Part shown: in pieces, positions 33,623-41,118 of the stretch
Layout of the letters: every line of letters starts with the position of its first letter
Position numbering within the stretch: position 1 is the first letter of the stretch
Origin: Neobacillus sp. CF12
GTDB taxonomy: Bacteria; Bacillota; Bacilli; Bacillales; Cytobacillaceae
Assembly: GCF_030348765.1 (NCBI RefSeq)
Contig: NZ_JAUCEU010000007.1
Location: 5,739,501 to 5,803,500, forward strand
Direction: 5' to 3'
DNA: 64,000 nucleotides
Position numbers and translations under genes: made by a program
The notes under the pieces: generated by a model
Seen by the model: the letters and a program-made list of their open reading frames with translations, nothing else
What the model was told of the DNA's origin: nothing
The model's database searches: none

Positions 33623-34367
33623 AATCCTTTAAAATCATTGCTTGAAATGCAGGTTCCTCTTTTGTTAGACCAATTAATACAACCGTATAGGTTTCGTTTG
33701 GACGAAACTGGGCTTTTGGCATGGGGAGGACGACGTTTTTCGTTCCAGCTTCCCGGACCTCTAAATCCACTGTCATCGGCATTATTCCTAAATAGTCAGT
33801 TGCTTGTTTGTAGGAAACATTCGGAAAGACTACATCCCGGTCTTTAACTGCAATATCTAGGGCACCTGTATCAGGCGATAAATGCAGAAAACGAATTTTC
33901 GATTCATTAGCAGGCACTTCTGGTTGATTAAGGTAAGGAAGCAGACGCATTTTTTTTACAGAGTCGATCGTAGCAAGTGTATATGTTTTTCCTGGTTCAA
34001 CAGTAATCCTTTTATTGAGTACACTATCCACCGAGTTTCCTGTTGGGTAAATATCAATATGATACTTTCCAGGCTTCAAGGTTAAATAATTGCTTGCCAT
34101 TCTGAATGGGAGGCGTTTCACTTGCATCTGACCGTTGATATAAATGTCAACATCGGGGGCATCAGGTGAGGTGTGAAGGAACCGGAGCCTTCCTTCGCCT
34201 TGAGTTTGTTGGATGTTACGCATCTGCATGGCTTTGTTCATATATTTTAGATGTTTCAGATAGTAGTGCATGTGTAAGTTTGGATTAGAGTATTTAAAAT
34301 TGTGAGCCATCAAATCGTACATCGCGGCTCTTTGAAGATAATCAGAATGACTTCTATTTTCAGACAT
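33621..34367 (-). CDS. DUF4397 domain-containing protein
   Basis: A 248-residue protein. A helical N-terminal part with no signal peptide (MSENRSHSDYLQRAAMYDLM) precedes the DUF4397 beta domain: LRFLHTSPDAPDVDIYINGQ, LTLKPGKYHIDIYPTG, then a second similar unit starting IRFLHLSPDTGALDIAV. This duplicated unit is typical of the family. Function unknown; relatives are often surface or spore associated. AAAGGAG eight bases before the ATG. Confidence 0.85.
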   Translation of the reverse strand: MSENRSHSDYLQRAAMYDLMAHNFKYSNPNLHMHYYLKHLKYMNKAMQMRNIQQTQGEGRLRFLHTSPDAPDVDIYINGQMQVKRLPFRMASNYLTLKPGKYHIDIYPTGNSVDSVLNKRITVEPGKTYTLATIDSVKKMRLLPYLNQPEVPANESKIRFLHLSPDTGALDIAVKDRDVVFPNVSYKQATDYLGIMPMTVDLEVREAGTKNVVLPMPKAQFRPNETYTVVLIGLTKEEPAFQAMILKD

Positions 34368-34448
34368 ACCCTTCGCTCCTTTCTCGCGATCTTTACAAAT
34401 TAATTTATTCGAGCATGTTTAGGTGGGTGTCTATTATTGGATTTTTTG

Positions 34449-34477
34449 TTTACAAATGGATAAAGATGACATATACT
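34449..34477 (+). promoter_or_regulatory. SigA promoter of the rsgA leader
   Basis: TTTACA (34449-34454), 17-base spacer, TATACT (34472-34477). Transcription would begin near 34484, leaving a leader of about 190 bases before rsgA. Confidence 0.75.
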
Positions 34478-34511
34478 TATTACAAATTAGTCGGAAGGCG
34501 GGTGAAGTGTA

Positions 34512-34583
34512 ATGTTAAATGAAAATACGTTAATTGCCGTTGATTTTAATATCACTTGCACAGCCCGCGGATTCACCATTTAG
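34512..34583 (+). CDS. short leader ORF upstream of rsgA (23 codons)
   Basis: ATG 34512 to TAG 34581 encodes MLNENTLIAVDFNITCTARG plus three residues (FTI). AAGGCGGGTGAAG upstream could bind ribosomes. The last third of the ORF covers the 5' strand of the antiterminator stem (34559-34566), so translation would affect leader folding. A regulatory peptide or translation sensor is inferred; no homologue recognised. Confidence 0.5.
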   Translation: MLNENTLIAVDFNITCTARGFTI

Positions 34584-34650
34584 GGGAATCTATACCCATT
34601 ATTCCTTTTGTGAATAAAACCATGGGCTGTGTTGCCTATGGTTTTTTATT
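34559..34650 (+). promoter_or_regulatory. structured attenuator leader with alternative terminator before rsgA
   Basis: Fold A has three collinear stems: CACAGCCC (34559-34566) with GGGCTGTG (34624-34631), ATTCAC (34571-34576) with GTGAAT (34610-34615), and AGGGGAAT (34582-34589) with ATTCCTTT (34601-34608). Fold B is an intrinsic terminator: AAAACCAT-GGC (34616-34627) with GCC-T-ATGGTTTT (34634-34645) and T6. The GGGC of fold A's 3' strand is used in fold B, so the two exclude each other. Confidence 0.72.
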
Positions 34651-34673
34651 ATGCAAATTTTGGAGGAATATGG

Positions 34674-35744
34674 ATGAATTTAATCAATATTGGATTAACT
34701 GAAAAAATAAATAATGACTTTATTGCGAAAAAACAAAGTGAAGAGATGATTATCGGCCGTGTGGCCTTAGAGCATAAGCATATGTATCGTGTCTGGACGG
34801 AGCATGGTGACTTACTTTGTGAGGTATCAGGGAAGTTTAACTTTGAAGCGGTAAGTCGTGAGGATTATCCTGCGGTTGGAGACTGGGTGGTGCTGAAACC
34901 TCGGGTGGAGGAAGGAAAAGGGACCATTTATTCAGTCATGCCGCGCTTTAGTAAATTTTCTCGTAAATCGGCAGGGAGAACTGCTGAAGAGCAAATAGTT
35001 GCCGCAAACGTCGATACGGTTTTCCTTGTTAACTCACTGAATGATGACCTTAACTTACGAAGAATTGAACGCTATTTGTTGTTAACATGGGAAAGCGGTG
35101 CGAATCCTGTTATCGTCTTGAGCAAGGCAGATTTGTGTGAAAATATTGAAGAGAAAATTGCTGATGTTGAAGCCATCGCCTTTGGTGGAGTACCGGTGAT
35201 TGCGATTAGTGCGGAACTGAAGAGTGGACTTGAAAAGCTTGATGCTTTTTTACAGCCTGGTAAAACTATCGCATTATTGGGTTCATCGGGAGTAGGGAAG
35301 TCCACCTTAACGAATTTGTTATTGGGTGAGGAAAAACAAGTGGTCAAGGAGATTCGTGAAGGCGATGACAAAGGCCGTCACACGACCACCCATCGTGAAA
35401 TGATACAACTTCCTAATGGCAGTGTCCTGATTGACACTCCAGGGATGAGGGAAATCCAGCTTTGGGAAAGTGCAGATGGTTTAACTGAAACGTTCTCCGA
35501 TATTGATGCGTTAGGTGAACTGTGTCGTTTCCGAGACTGTAAGCATAAGGATGAACCAGGTTGCGCTGTATTGGAGGCAATTGAAGAAGGTACCTTGGCA
35601 GCAGGGCGATTAACCAGTTATAACAAGTTGCAAAAAGAACTTGCCTATATCGAAAGAAAAGCCGACAAACGAGCCCAAACCGAAGAACAGAAAAAGTGGA
35701 AGAACATCACGAAACAAACGCGTCAAAAAAAGAAAATTAAGTAG
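34674..35744 (+). CDS. rsgA: RsgA/YjeQ-family circularly permuted ribosome GTPase (paralogue)
   Basis: A 356-residue GTPase with permuted motifs: an OB-fold region with AVGDWVVLKPR, then G4 VLSKADLC, G1 GSSGVGKSTLTNLLLG, G2-side GRHTTTHREM and G3 DTPGMRE. A zinc finger follows (ELCRFRDCKHKDEPGCAV). RsgA helps late 30S maturation. Its length and long C terminus resemble the second RsgA copy of Bacilli rather than the 298-residue housekeeping CpgA/YloQ. GGAGGAATATGG precedes ATG 34674; the frame from 34629 runs through the terminator. Confidence 0.93.
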   Translation: MNLINIGLTEKINNDFIAKKQSEEMIIGRVALEHKHMYRVWTEHGDLLCEVSGKFNFEAVSREDYPAVGDWVVLKPRVEEGKGTIYSVMPRFSKFSRKSAGRTAEEQIVAANVDTVFLVNSLNDDLNLRRIERYLLLTWESGANPVIVLSKADLCENIEEKIADVEAIAFGGVPVIAISAELKSGLEKLDAFLQPGKTIALLGSSGVGKSTLTNLLLGEEKQVVKEIREGDDKGRHTTTHREMIQLPNGSVLIDTPGMREIQLWESADGLTETFSDIDALGELCRFRDCKHKDEPGCAVLEAIEEGTLAAGRLTSYNKLQKELAYIERKADKRAQTEEQKKWKNITKQTRQKKKIK

Positions 35745-35752
35745 GGGATTGC

Positions 35753-35784
35753 AGCCGAACCCGGAGACTGGTTCGGCTTTTTAT
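35753..35784 (+). terminator. terminator after rsgA
   Basis: AGCCGAACC / GGTTCGGCT stem, then TTTTATT. Confidence 0.85.
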
Positions 35785-35816
35785 TCGTTGGAGGCGGGAA
35801 TGCTAATAAATTAGGA

Positions 35817-35831
35817 TTAACGCTGATATAT
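35817..35831 (-). repeat. single inverted unit of the 20-bp repeat family
   Basis: TTAACGCTGATATAT is the reverse complement of ATATATCAGCGTTAA, the core of the arrays at 3501 and 39471. Confidence 0.6.
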
Positions 35832-35931
35832 GATTCTTCACCATCATAGTTTTAATCAGTAAATTGTATTTCTGCGAAAAGTTTAGGTATACTCATAGTC
35901 AAAGCAATTAAATTCCAAAGGGGTGGAAAGC

Positions 35932-36474
35932 ATGGAAAAGAATAAACAACTTGCTACGTTTGCTGGTGGCTGTTTTTGGTGTATGGTGAAGCCGTTTGAT
36001 GAGCAGCCTGGAATTATTAGTGTTATGTCTGGATATACAGGCGGACACGTCGAGAATCCTACATATGAACAGGTTTGTTCGGAATCAACAGGGCATTATG
36101 AAGCTGTTCAAATCACCTTTAATCCAGAAATTTTTCCATATGAAAGACTGCTTGAACTTTATTGGCAGCAAATCGACCCAACGGATCCTGGCGGGCAATT
36201 CCACGACCGAGGACAGTCCTATCAAACTGCGATCTTTTACCATAATGAAAAACAAAAAGAGCTTGCTGAACAATCAAAGCAGGCTTTACAGGATAGCGGT
36301 CGTTTCACGAAACCAATCGTAACGCCGATAATACCAGCAAAGACATTCTATCCAGCCGAAGAGTACCACCAGCATTACTATAAGAAAAATCAAGCACATT
36401 ATCAAAGATACCATGTCGGTTCAGGAAGAGCCGGTTTTATTCAGTCACATTGGAGGGAGAATAATGAAAAATAA
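35932..36474 (+). CDS. msrA: peptide methionine-(S)-sulfoxide reductase MsrA
   Basis: A 180-residue repair enzyme that reduces Met-S-sulfoxide in proteins. The catalytic Cys is in FAGGCFWCM (GCFW). [20 protein letters not shown] and [11 protein letters not shown] follow, as does [30 protein letters not shown] places the start at ATG 35932 rather than GTG 35923. Its end overlaps msrB by 11 bases, forming an operon that repairs both Met-sulfoxide diastereomers. Confidence 0.96.
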   Translation: MEKNKQLATFAGGCFWCMVKPFDEQPGIISVMSGYTGGHVENPTYEQVCSESTGHYEAVQITFNPEIFPYERLLELYWQQIDPTDPGGQFHDRGQSYQTAIFYHNEKQKELAEQSKQALQDSGRFTKPIVTPIIPAKTFYPAEEYHQHYYKKNQAHYQRYHVGSGRAGFIQSHWRENNEK

Positions 36475-36898
36475 GGATCAATTAAAGAAAGAATTATCAC
36501 CGATACAGTATGAAGTAACACAAAATAACGGGACAGAGCCACCATTTCGAAATGAATATTGGAACGAGACGAGAGACGGAATTTATGTAGATATCGTTTC
36601 CGGCAAACCGTTGTTTAGCTCTCTTGATAAATATGATGCAGGCTGCGGTTGGCCAAGTTTCACCAAGCCAATTGTAGAGGAAGAAGTATTAGAAAAAGAA
36701 GATCGTAGTCATTTCATGGTTCGAACGGAAGTCAGAAGTAAAACCTCTGATTCCCATTTGGGTCACGTTTTCGATGATGGTCCAGGTCCAAATGGTCTGC
36801 GATACTGCATTAATTCTGCAGCTTTACGCTTTATAGCTAAAGAAGAATTGGATGAGCAAGGATACGGAGCCTATAAAAAGCTCTTTGACGAAAATTAA
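36464..36898 (+). CDS. msrB: peptide methionine-(R)-sulfoxide reductase MsrB
   Basis: A 144-residue enzyme with [20 protein letters not shown], then [13 protein letters not shown], the [13 protein letters not shown] block, [19 protein letters not shown] and the catalytic Cys in [12 protein letters not shown]. The CxxC zinc pairs of some MsrB enzymes are absent here. GGAGGGAGAATA before ATG 36464 sets the start within the msrA end; the longer frame from 36413 is antiframe to msrA and unlikely. Confidence 0.96.
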   Translation: MKNKDQLKKELSPIQYEVTQNNGTEPPFRNEYWNETRDGIYVDIVSGKPLFSSLDKYDAGCGWPSFTKPIVEEEVLEKEDRSHFMVRTEVRSKTSDSHLGHVFDDGPGPNGLRYCINSAALRFIAKEELDEQGYGAYKKLFDEN

Positions 36899-36924
36899 AA
36901 AGCCGCGTTCTTCGCGGCTTTTTT
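36897..36924. terminator. terminator between msrB and the DUF502 gene
   Basis: AAAAAGCCGCG / CGCGGCTTTTT, perfect stem with a TTCTT loop; works in both directions. Confidence 0.88.
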
Positions 36925-37512
36925 CTATCCTTTGGCTTTGGAAGTGGTAGTCATTCCACCTGAAAGAATAAATTTCATGGCATCCTCAGGCTTAACATCA
37001 ATAATCTCAACTTGTTCTTTCGGAATTAAAAAAGTAAATCCGGCAACCTGAAAGGTTTGCGGAATATAGACGGCCACATGGTCCTTGAGAGGGCTATAAA
37101 AATCCTCCAACTGTTCAGAAGTAATAAACCCCATACTCCTCATTTCAGTTCCGGGAATAACCACCAACGCCACTTTTGAAAAAGACTTCTTTTCACCCAA
37201 GAAGGATTGAGTAGTATCTTTAATAACAGAATAGATGGTTTTTACAACAGGAATCTTTTCTAGCCATTTATCAATAAGTTTGATAATGCTGCCAGTAATA
37301 AATTTTGTAGATAACCAGCCTAAAAGAGTAATTAATACAATTGTCGTTAGTAATCCGATACCAGGAATGTAATCTTCCTGAAAATATGGCCTTAATGTGT
37401 TTCCGAGCAGTCCATCGAGGAACAGAAACGTTTTGTAAATAACAAAGATTACGAGAATAATGGGCACAATCGTCAAAATACCGTTAACAAAGCTTTTCAA
37501 GAGAGTTTTCAT
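36925..37512 (-). CDS. DUF502 family membrane protein
   Basis: A 195-residue protein with two N-terminal membrane helices (about 8-28 and 48-68), followed by the conserved KIPVVKTIYSVIKDTTQSFLG segment and a soluble domain with VALVVIPGTEMRSMGFIT and VAVYIPQTFQVAGFTFLIP. This is the DUF502 pattern; function unknown. GTAGGTGATAAA before the ATG at 37512 favours it over the 11-residue longer form. Confidence 0.88.
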   Translation of the reverse strand: MKTLLKSFVNGILTIVPIILVIFVIYKTFLFLDGLLGNTLRPYFQEDYIPGIGLLTTIVLITLLGWLSTKFITGSIIKLIDKWLEKIPVVKTIYSVIKDTTQSFLGEKKSFSKVALVVIPGTEMRSMGFITSEQLEDFYSPLKDHVAVYIPQTFQVAGFTFLIPKEQVEIIDVKPEDAMKFILSGGMTTTSKAKG

Positions 37513-37564
37513 TTTATCACCTACAATTTTATCATTGATTCTCATAATATAGGCGAATGCACAG

Positions 37565-37592
37565 ACAGGTCAAGTACCTATTACATAAAGTA
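37565..37592 (+). promoter_or_regulatory. SigK-type promoter for the yjcZ-family gene
   Basis: AC (37565-37566), 17 bases, CATAAAGTA (37584-37592) fits the mother-cell SigK consensus AC-N17-CATANNNTA. It suits a late sporulation gene 40 bases downstream. Confidence 0.6.
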
Positions 37593-37631
37593 AGAGTGTT
37601 AACAGATAAAAACCTTAAGGAGTGAATTGGT

Positions 37632-37778
37632 ATGTATGGACATGGATTTGGTCAAGATTGTTGTGGATTTGGATATGCAGCACCAGCAGTAGGTGGATGC
37701 GGATGGGGTAGTGGAACATTCGTATTAATTGTGGTGTTGTTTATTCTATTAATTATCATCGGCGCTAGCTACTGCTAA
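37632..37778 (+). CDS. YjcZ family sporulation protein
   Basis: A 48-residue protein with a Gly/Cys-rich head ([20 protein letters not shown], then [10 protein letters not shown]) and one hydrophobic tail helix ([18 protein letters not shown]). This is the YjcZ/YjcZ-like pattern found in Bacillus spores. AAGGAGTG precedes the ATG by ten bases. A terminator follows directly. Confidence 0.88.
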   Translation: MYGHGFGQDCCGFGYAAPAVGGCGWGSGTFVLIVVLFILLIIIGASYC

Positions 37779-37784
37779 CCCCTA

Positions 37785-37816
37785 AAAGACTCAGGTGAAG
37801 AGCCTGAGTCTTTTTT
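37785..37816 (+). terminator. terminator after the yjcZ-family gene
   Basis: AAGACTCAGG / CCTGAGTCTT stem, followed by TTTT. Confidence 0.85.
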
Positions 37817-37959
37817 GTTATTTTCTAAAAAATAAGCCAAACACGAACAATGGTGTATTATTTATGTGTATAGTTCGTTTTTATTATTGACGTGAAGAAT
37901 ATTCTCTGATATATTTACCAAGGGTTAAGTAAATACATACGTCTTGGAGGTTTTGGACA

Positions 37960-39426
37960 ATGGAAAATAGATATGATGTTATAGTAGTGGGTGCAGGCCC
38001 AGCGGGGATTTTTACCTGTTATGAACTTACACTAAAAATGCCGAACGCAAAGGTGCTGTTAGTGGATAAAGGGCATGATATTTATCGGAGAAATTGTCCA
38101 ATTTTAGAAAATAAAATTGAGAAATGTCCTCCAGCAGCGGGTAGGAAAGAGTATGCAGGATGTTTACCAGCTTGTTCAATCACGAGCGGTTTCGGTGGTG
38201 CAGGAGCATATTCTGATGGTAAGTTTAATATCACAAGTGAATTCGGCGGTTGGATGACAGATTATCTTTCTGATTCCCAAGTGGTCGAATTAATAAAGTA
38301 TGTGGATGAAATAAATTTAAGTCATGGTGCAACAGAAAGTATTACCGATCCTCTTACCGATAAAGTTAAGGATATCGAGCGCAGGGGCTTTGCGGCTGGA
38401 TTAAAATTATTGCGTGCACAGGTTCGTCATCTTGGAACAGAACAAAACTTACAAATTATGAAAAGTATCTTTGAATACCTAAATGACAAGATTGATTTGT
38501 CTTTTAAAACAGAAGTTCAAGATTTGATTACTGAAAAGACACCTGATGGGCACGTCGTTAAGGGGATCAAGCTAAAAGGTGATAAAGACGTTTTTGCAGA
38601 AAAGGTTGTTATTACTCCTGGACGTGATGGTTCGAAATGGTTGACAGAGATTTTGAAATCTCGTCGCCTGAAGATGACTAGCAATCAAGTCGATATCGGT
38701 GTTCGTGTCGAGACATCTGACATTGTCATGCAGGAGATTAATGAGAATTTATATGAAGGGAAATTTGTTTTTAATACATCCGTTGGTACACGAGTACGGA
38801 CGTTTTGCAGCAATCCTTCAGGCCATGTGGTTGTTGAAAATCACTCAGGTATCATGCTTGCAAATGGGCATGCCTACAAGGATCCGAAGCTTGGAAGTCC
38901 AAATACAAATTTCGCCTTGCTTGTCTCTCATACATTTTCTGAGCCTTTTGATAAGCCGAACGAATATGCACACGAGGTGTCCCGACTTGCGAACTCCCTT
39001 TCCAATGGCGGCCTAATCGTACAAAAATACGGCGACATTTTAAAAGGCAGACGTTCAACGGAAAGAAGAATTAAAGAGGGATTCATCGAACCGACACTAA
39101 AAGAGGCAGTACCAGGTGACCTTGGCCTAGTTCTTCCGTATAACACACTTAAGAGTTTAATTGAGATGACGGAAGCATTAAATCAAATTACCCCAGGATT
39201 AGCCTCAGAACACACGTTGTTCTACGGGGTGGAAGCGAAATTCTATTCTGCACGACCAAAACTCAATGACCGTTTTGAATCTGAAATCAGCGGTTTGTAT
39301 GTTGGCGGTGATGGCGCAGGTATTACTCGAGGCCTTGCCCAAGCAAGTGCCTGCGGCGTCTGGATTGCAAGAGATATCATTAAAAAAGCAACAACTGAAG
39401 GAAAAAAAGAGGTAGTCATGGCCTAA
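37960..39426 (+). CDS. NAD(P)/FAD-dependent oxidoreductase (FAD-dependent protein C-type)
   Basis: A 488-residue flavoprotein. The N-terminal Rossmann motif is VIVVGAGPAGIFTCYEL (GxGxxG), followed by LVDKGHDI. A Cys-rich segment (RRNCPI...KCPPAAG...GCLPACSITSGFGGAGAYSDGK, shortened) sits at 45-90 and could hold redox or metal cysteines. The second FAD contact near the end is GLYVGGDGAGITRGLAQASA. The family lacks a known substrate. Long 5' region of 180 bases; GGAGG nine bases before the ATG. A terminator and a 20-bp repeat array follow. Confidence 0.85.
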   Translation: MENRYDVIVVGAGPAGIFTCYELTLKMPNAKVLLVDKGHDIYRRNCPILENKIEKCPPAAGRKEYAGCLPACSITSGFGGAGAYSDGKFNITSEFGGWMTDYLSDSQVVELIKYVDEINLSHGATESITDPLTDKVKDIERRGFAAGLKLLRAQVRHLGTEQNLQIMKSIFEYLNDKIDLSFKTEVQDLITEKTPDGHVVKGIKLKGDKDVFAEKVVITPGRDGSKWLTEILKSRRLKMTSNQVDIGVRVETSDIVMQEINENLYEGKFVFNTSVGTRVRTFCSNPSGHVVVENHSGIMLANGHAYKDPKLGSPNTNFALLVSHTFSEPFDKPNEYAHEVSRLANSLSNGGLIVQKYGDILKGRRSTERRIKEGFIEPTLKEAVPGDLGLVLPYNTLKSLIEMTEALNQITPGLASEHTLFYGVEAKFYSARPKLNDRFESEISGLYVGGDGAGITRGLAQASACGVWIARDIIKKATTEGKKEVVMA

Positions 39427-39449
39427 ACCCGCTAAATTAGCGGGTTTTT
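39426..39449 (+). terminator. terminator after the flavoprotein gene
   Basis: AACCCGCTAA / TTAGCGGGTT stem, then TTT. Confidence 0.85.
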
Positions 39450-39470
39450 CTATTCAGATTCTAGTTTCAA

Positions 39471-39550
39471 GAAACGTATCAGCGTTAAAATGAAGATATC
39501 AGCATTAAATATATTTTATCGGCGGTAAATCAAATATATCAGTGATACCC
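39471..39550. repeat. array of four degenerate 20-bp repeats
   Basis: Units start at 39471, 39491, 39511 and 39531, exactly 20 bases apart, each with a TATC.GC/TG.TAAA core. The final unit ends AAATATATCAGTGATACCC, like the end of the array at 3501-3600. Confidence 0.85.
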
Positions 39551-39561
39551 CCCCCCCCCCC
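39548..39561. repeat. homopolymer of 14 C
   Basis: An uninterrupted run of 14 C directly extends the terminal ACCC of the repeat array in an otherwise AT-rich gap; likely length-variable and prone to sequencing error. Confidence 0.8.
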
Positions 39562-39576
39562 GACCCCAAAATCAAC

Positions 39577-39611
39577 GCAAAAAAACACAGGGAATCCATC
39601 TTCCCCTGTGC
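39577..39611 (-). terminator. terminator of the ktrB gene
   Basis: On the minus strand, CACAGGGGAA / TTCCCTGTG with one bulge, followed by TTTTTTTGCG. Confidence 0.82.
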
Positions 39612-39613
39612 AC

Positions 39614-40978
39614 TTAACCAATCGTAACCTTCTCTTTTGGATAATGAATTTTTTCCTGTCCACGATCCTTGCCTCTTAATATCAGTAGACACGTTACTAT
39701 CCCTAATCTGCCGATAAACATCAATAAGATGATCAGGATTTTCCCAAATGTTGTTAATAACGGTGTTAATCCCATCGACAATCCGTTGGTTCCAAACGCA
39801 GATGTGACTTCAAATACCACTTGAATAAAGGTTCCTTTTTCTGTAATAGAAAGGATTAAAATTGAGACTAAACAGAGCGTGGCAGCAGTAGAAATCACAA
39901 TAAAGGATTTAATCACATCCTCACTATGAAGTTCTCTTCTAAATATTTTAATAGAACCTTTTCCTCTTGCATAAAAGAATATGGCTAGTAAAACAATCGC
40001 AAAGGTTGTAGTCCGAATCCCACCGCTGGCGCTGCTGGGTGAACCTCCGATAAACATCAGTACTGACATGAAAAGCTGATTACTCGGTGTGAATTCATTC
40101 AAATCCATCGTGGCCAATCCCGCACTTTTGGTGGTGGCAGAATTAAATAAGGAATAGAAGAATGTTTCGTGCCAAGATTTATCGGCAAAAAAATGATAAC
40201 TATCGAGTAAATAAATCATAATGCCGCCGAATATGGTTAAGATGACAAAGGTTGCAGTCGTTAATTTCGTAAATAAAGTAAAATGATATCTTCTTTTACT
40301 TTTCAAACTTAAAAAGAATTCATAAACCTCGACGATAACCGGGAATCCAATCGCCCCAATTATCATTAATAAGATAATAACTGTCTGAACAAAGTAATCA
40401 TTGCTAAAAGGTATTAATGATCCCCCAGTAATATCAAACCCAGCATTCGTAGTGGCACTTATAGACCCGAAAAATCCATGCTTAAAAGCAGATAAGGGAC
40501 TGTCAAAGTATTTCAAGAAGCGTATTCCTAAAATGATTCCGCCGATAAATTCAAATGAAATGATGATAATAAAAATCCGTTTCGCAAGCTGCACCAAACC
40601 AGACAAGTTCGATTGATTTTGATCCACCATGATTAGTTGGCGTTCCTTTAATCCAACTTTTTTACCAATCATTATCCATAGGAAGGTACTTAGTGACATT
40701 ACACCTAATCCTCCTATTTGGAGGATAATACATAACAGAAATATTCCAAAATTATTAAAGGTATCTTTTATTGAGATGACACTTAGTCCTGTTACACTGA
40801 CGGCGCTCGCGGAAGTAAATAAGGCATCAATAAAACTTAAGGATACATTTTCATGATGTGCCCATGGTATTAATAGAAGTAAAGTTGAAATGATTAAAGC
40901 AGATAAGTAAAAAATAACAATTAACTGAATCGTTGATAATTCTCTCTTTTTAGATAGTGACCTATTCGATTTATTCAT
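39614..40978 (-). CDS. ktrB: TrkH/KtrB family potassium uptake membrane subunit
   Basis: A 454-residue membrane protein with the four M-P-M repeats of K+ transporters. Filter-like glycines appear in SASAVSVTGLSVISIKDT, SATTNAGFDITGGSLIPF, SATTKSAGLATMDLN and TSAFGTNGLSMGLTPLL. An IGGSPSSASGGIRTTTFAI loop is characteristic of KtrB. It works with a cytosolic KtrA/KtrC RCK ring, which is not encoded here, so it may be the KtrD type. AAGGATGG precedes the ATG. Confidence 0.93.
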   Translation of the reverse strand: MNKSNRSLSKKRELSTIQLIVIFYLSALIISTLLLLIPWAHHENVSLSFIDALFTSASAVSVTGLSVISIKDTFNNFGIFLLCIILQIGGLGVMSLSTFLWIMIGKKVGLKERQLIMVDQNQSNLSGLVQLAKRIFIIIISFEFIGGIILGIRFLKYFDSPLSAFKHGFFGSISATTNAGFDITGGSLIPFSNDYFVQTVIILLMIIGAIGFPVIVEVYEFFLSLKSKRRYHFTLFTKLTTATFVILTIFGGIMIYLLDSYHFFADKSWHETFFYSLFNSATTKSAGLATMDLNEFTPSNQLFMSVLMFIGGSPSSASGGIRTTTFAIVLLAIFFYARGKGSIKIFRRELHSEDVIKSFIVISTAATLCLVSILILSITEKGTFIQVVFEVTSAFGTNGLSMGLTPLLTTFGKILIILLMFIGRLGIVTCLLILRGKDRGQEKIHYPKEKVTIG

Positions 40979-41118
40979 TTAATCCATCCTTATATAAATC
41001 TAAGTGTTATTTTATATTAACCGCCCTCAAAAGTAAAAGATAGTTTTCCCACTAGAATTTTCTGACATTTTTCTATATGCTAGAATTATTAGTAAAGGAT
41101 GCCAGGAGGACTATGGAT

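Noticed and set aside
33551..33847. 98-codon plus-strand frame over the end of the DUF4397 gene
   Set aside because: It crosses the bidirectional terminator and is antisense to a family-supported gene.
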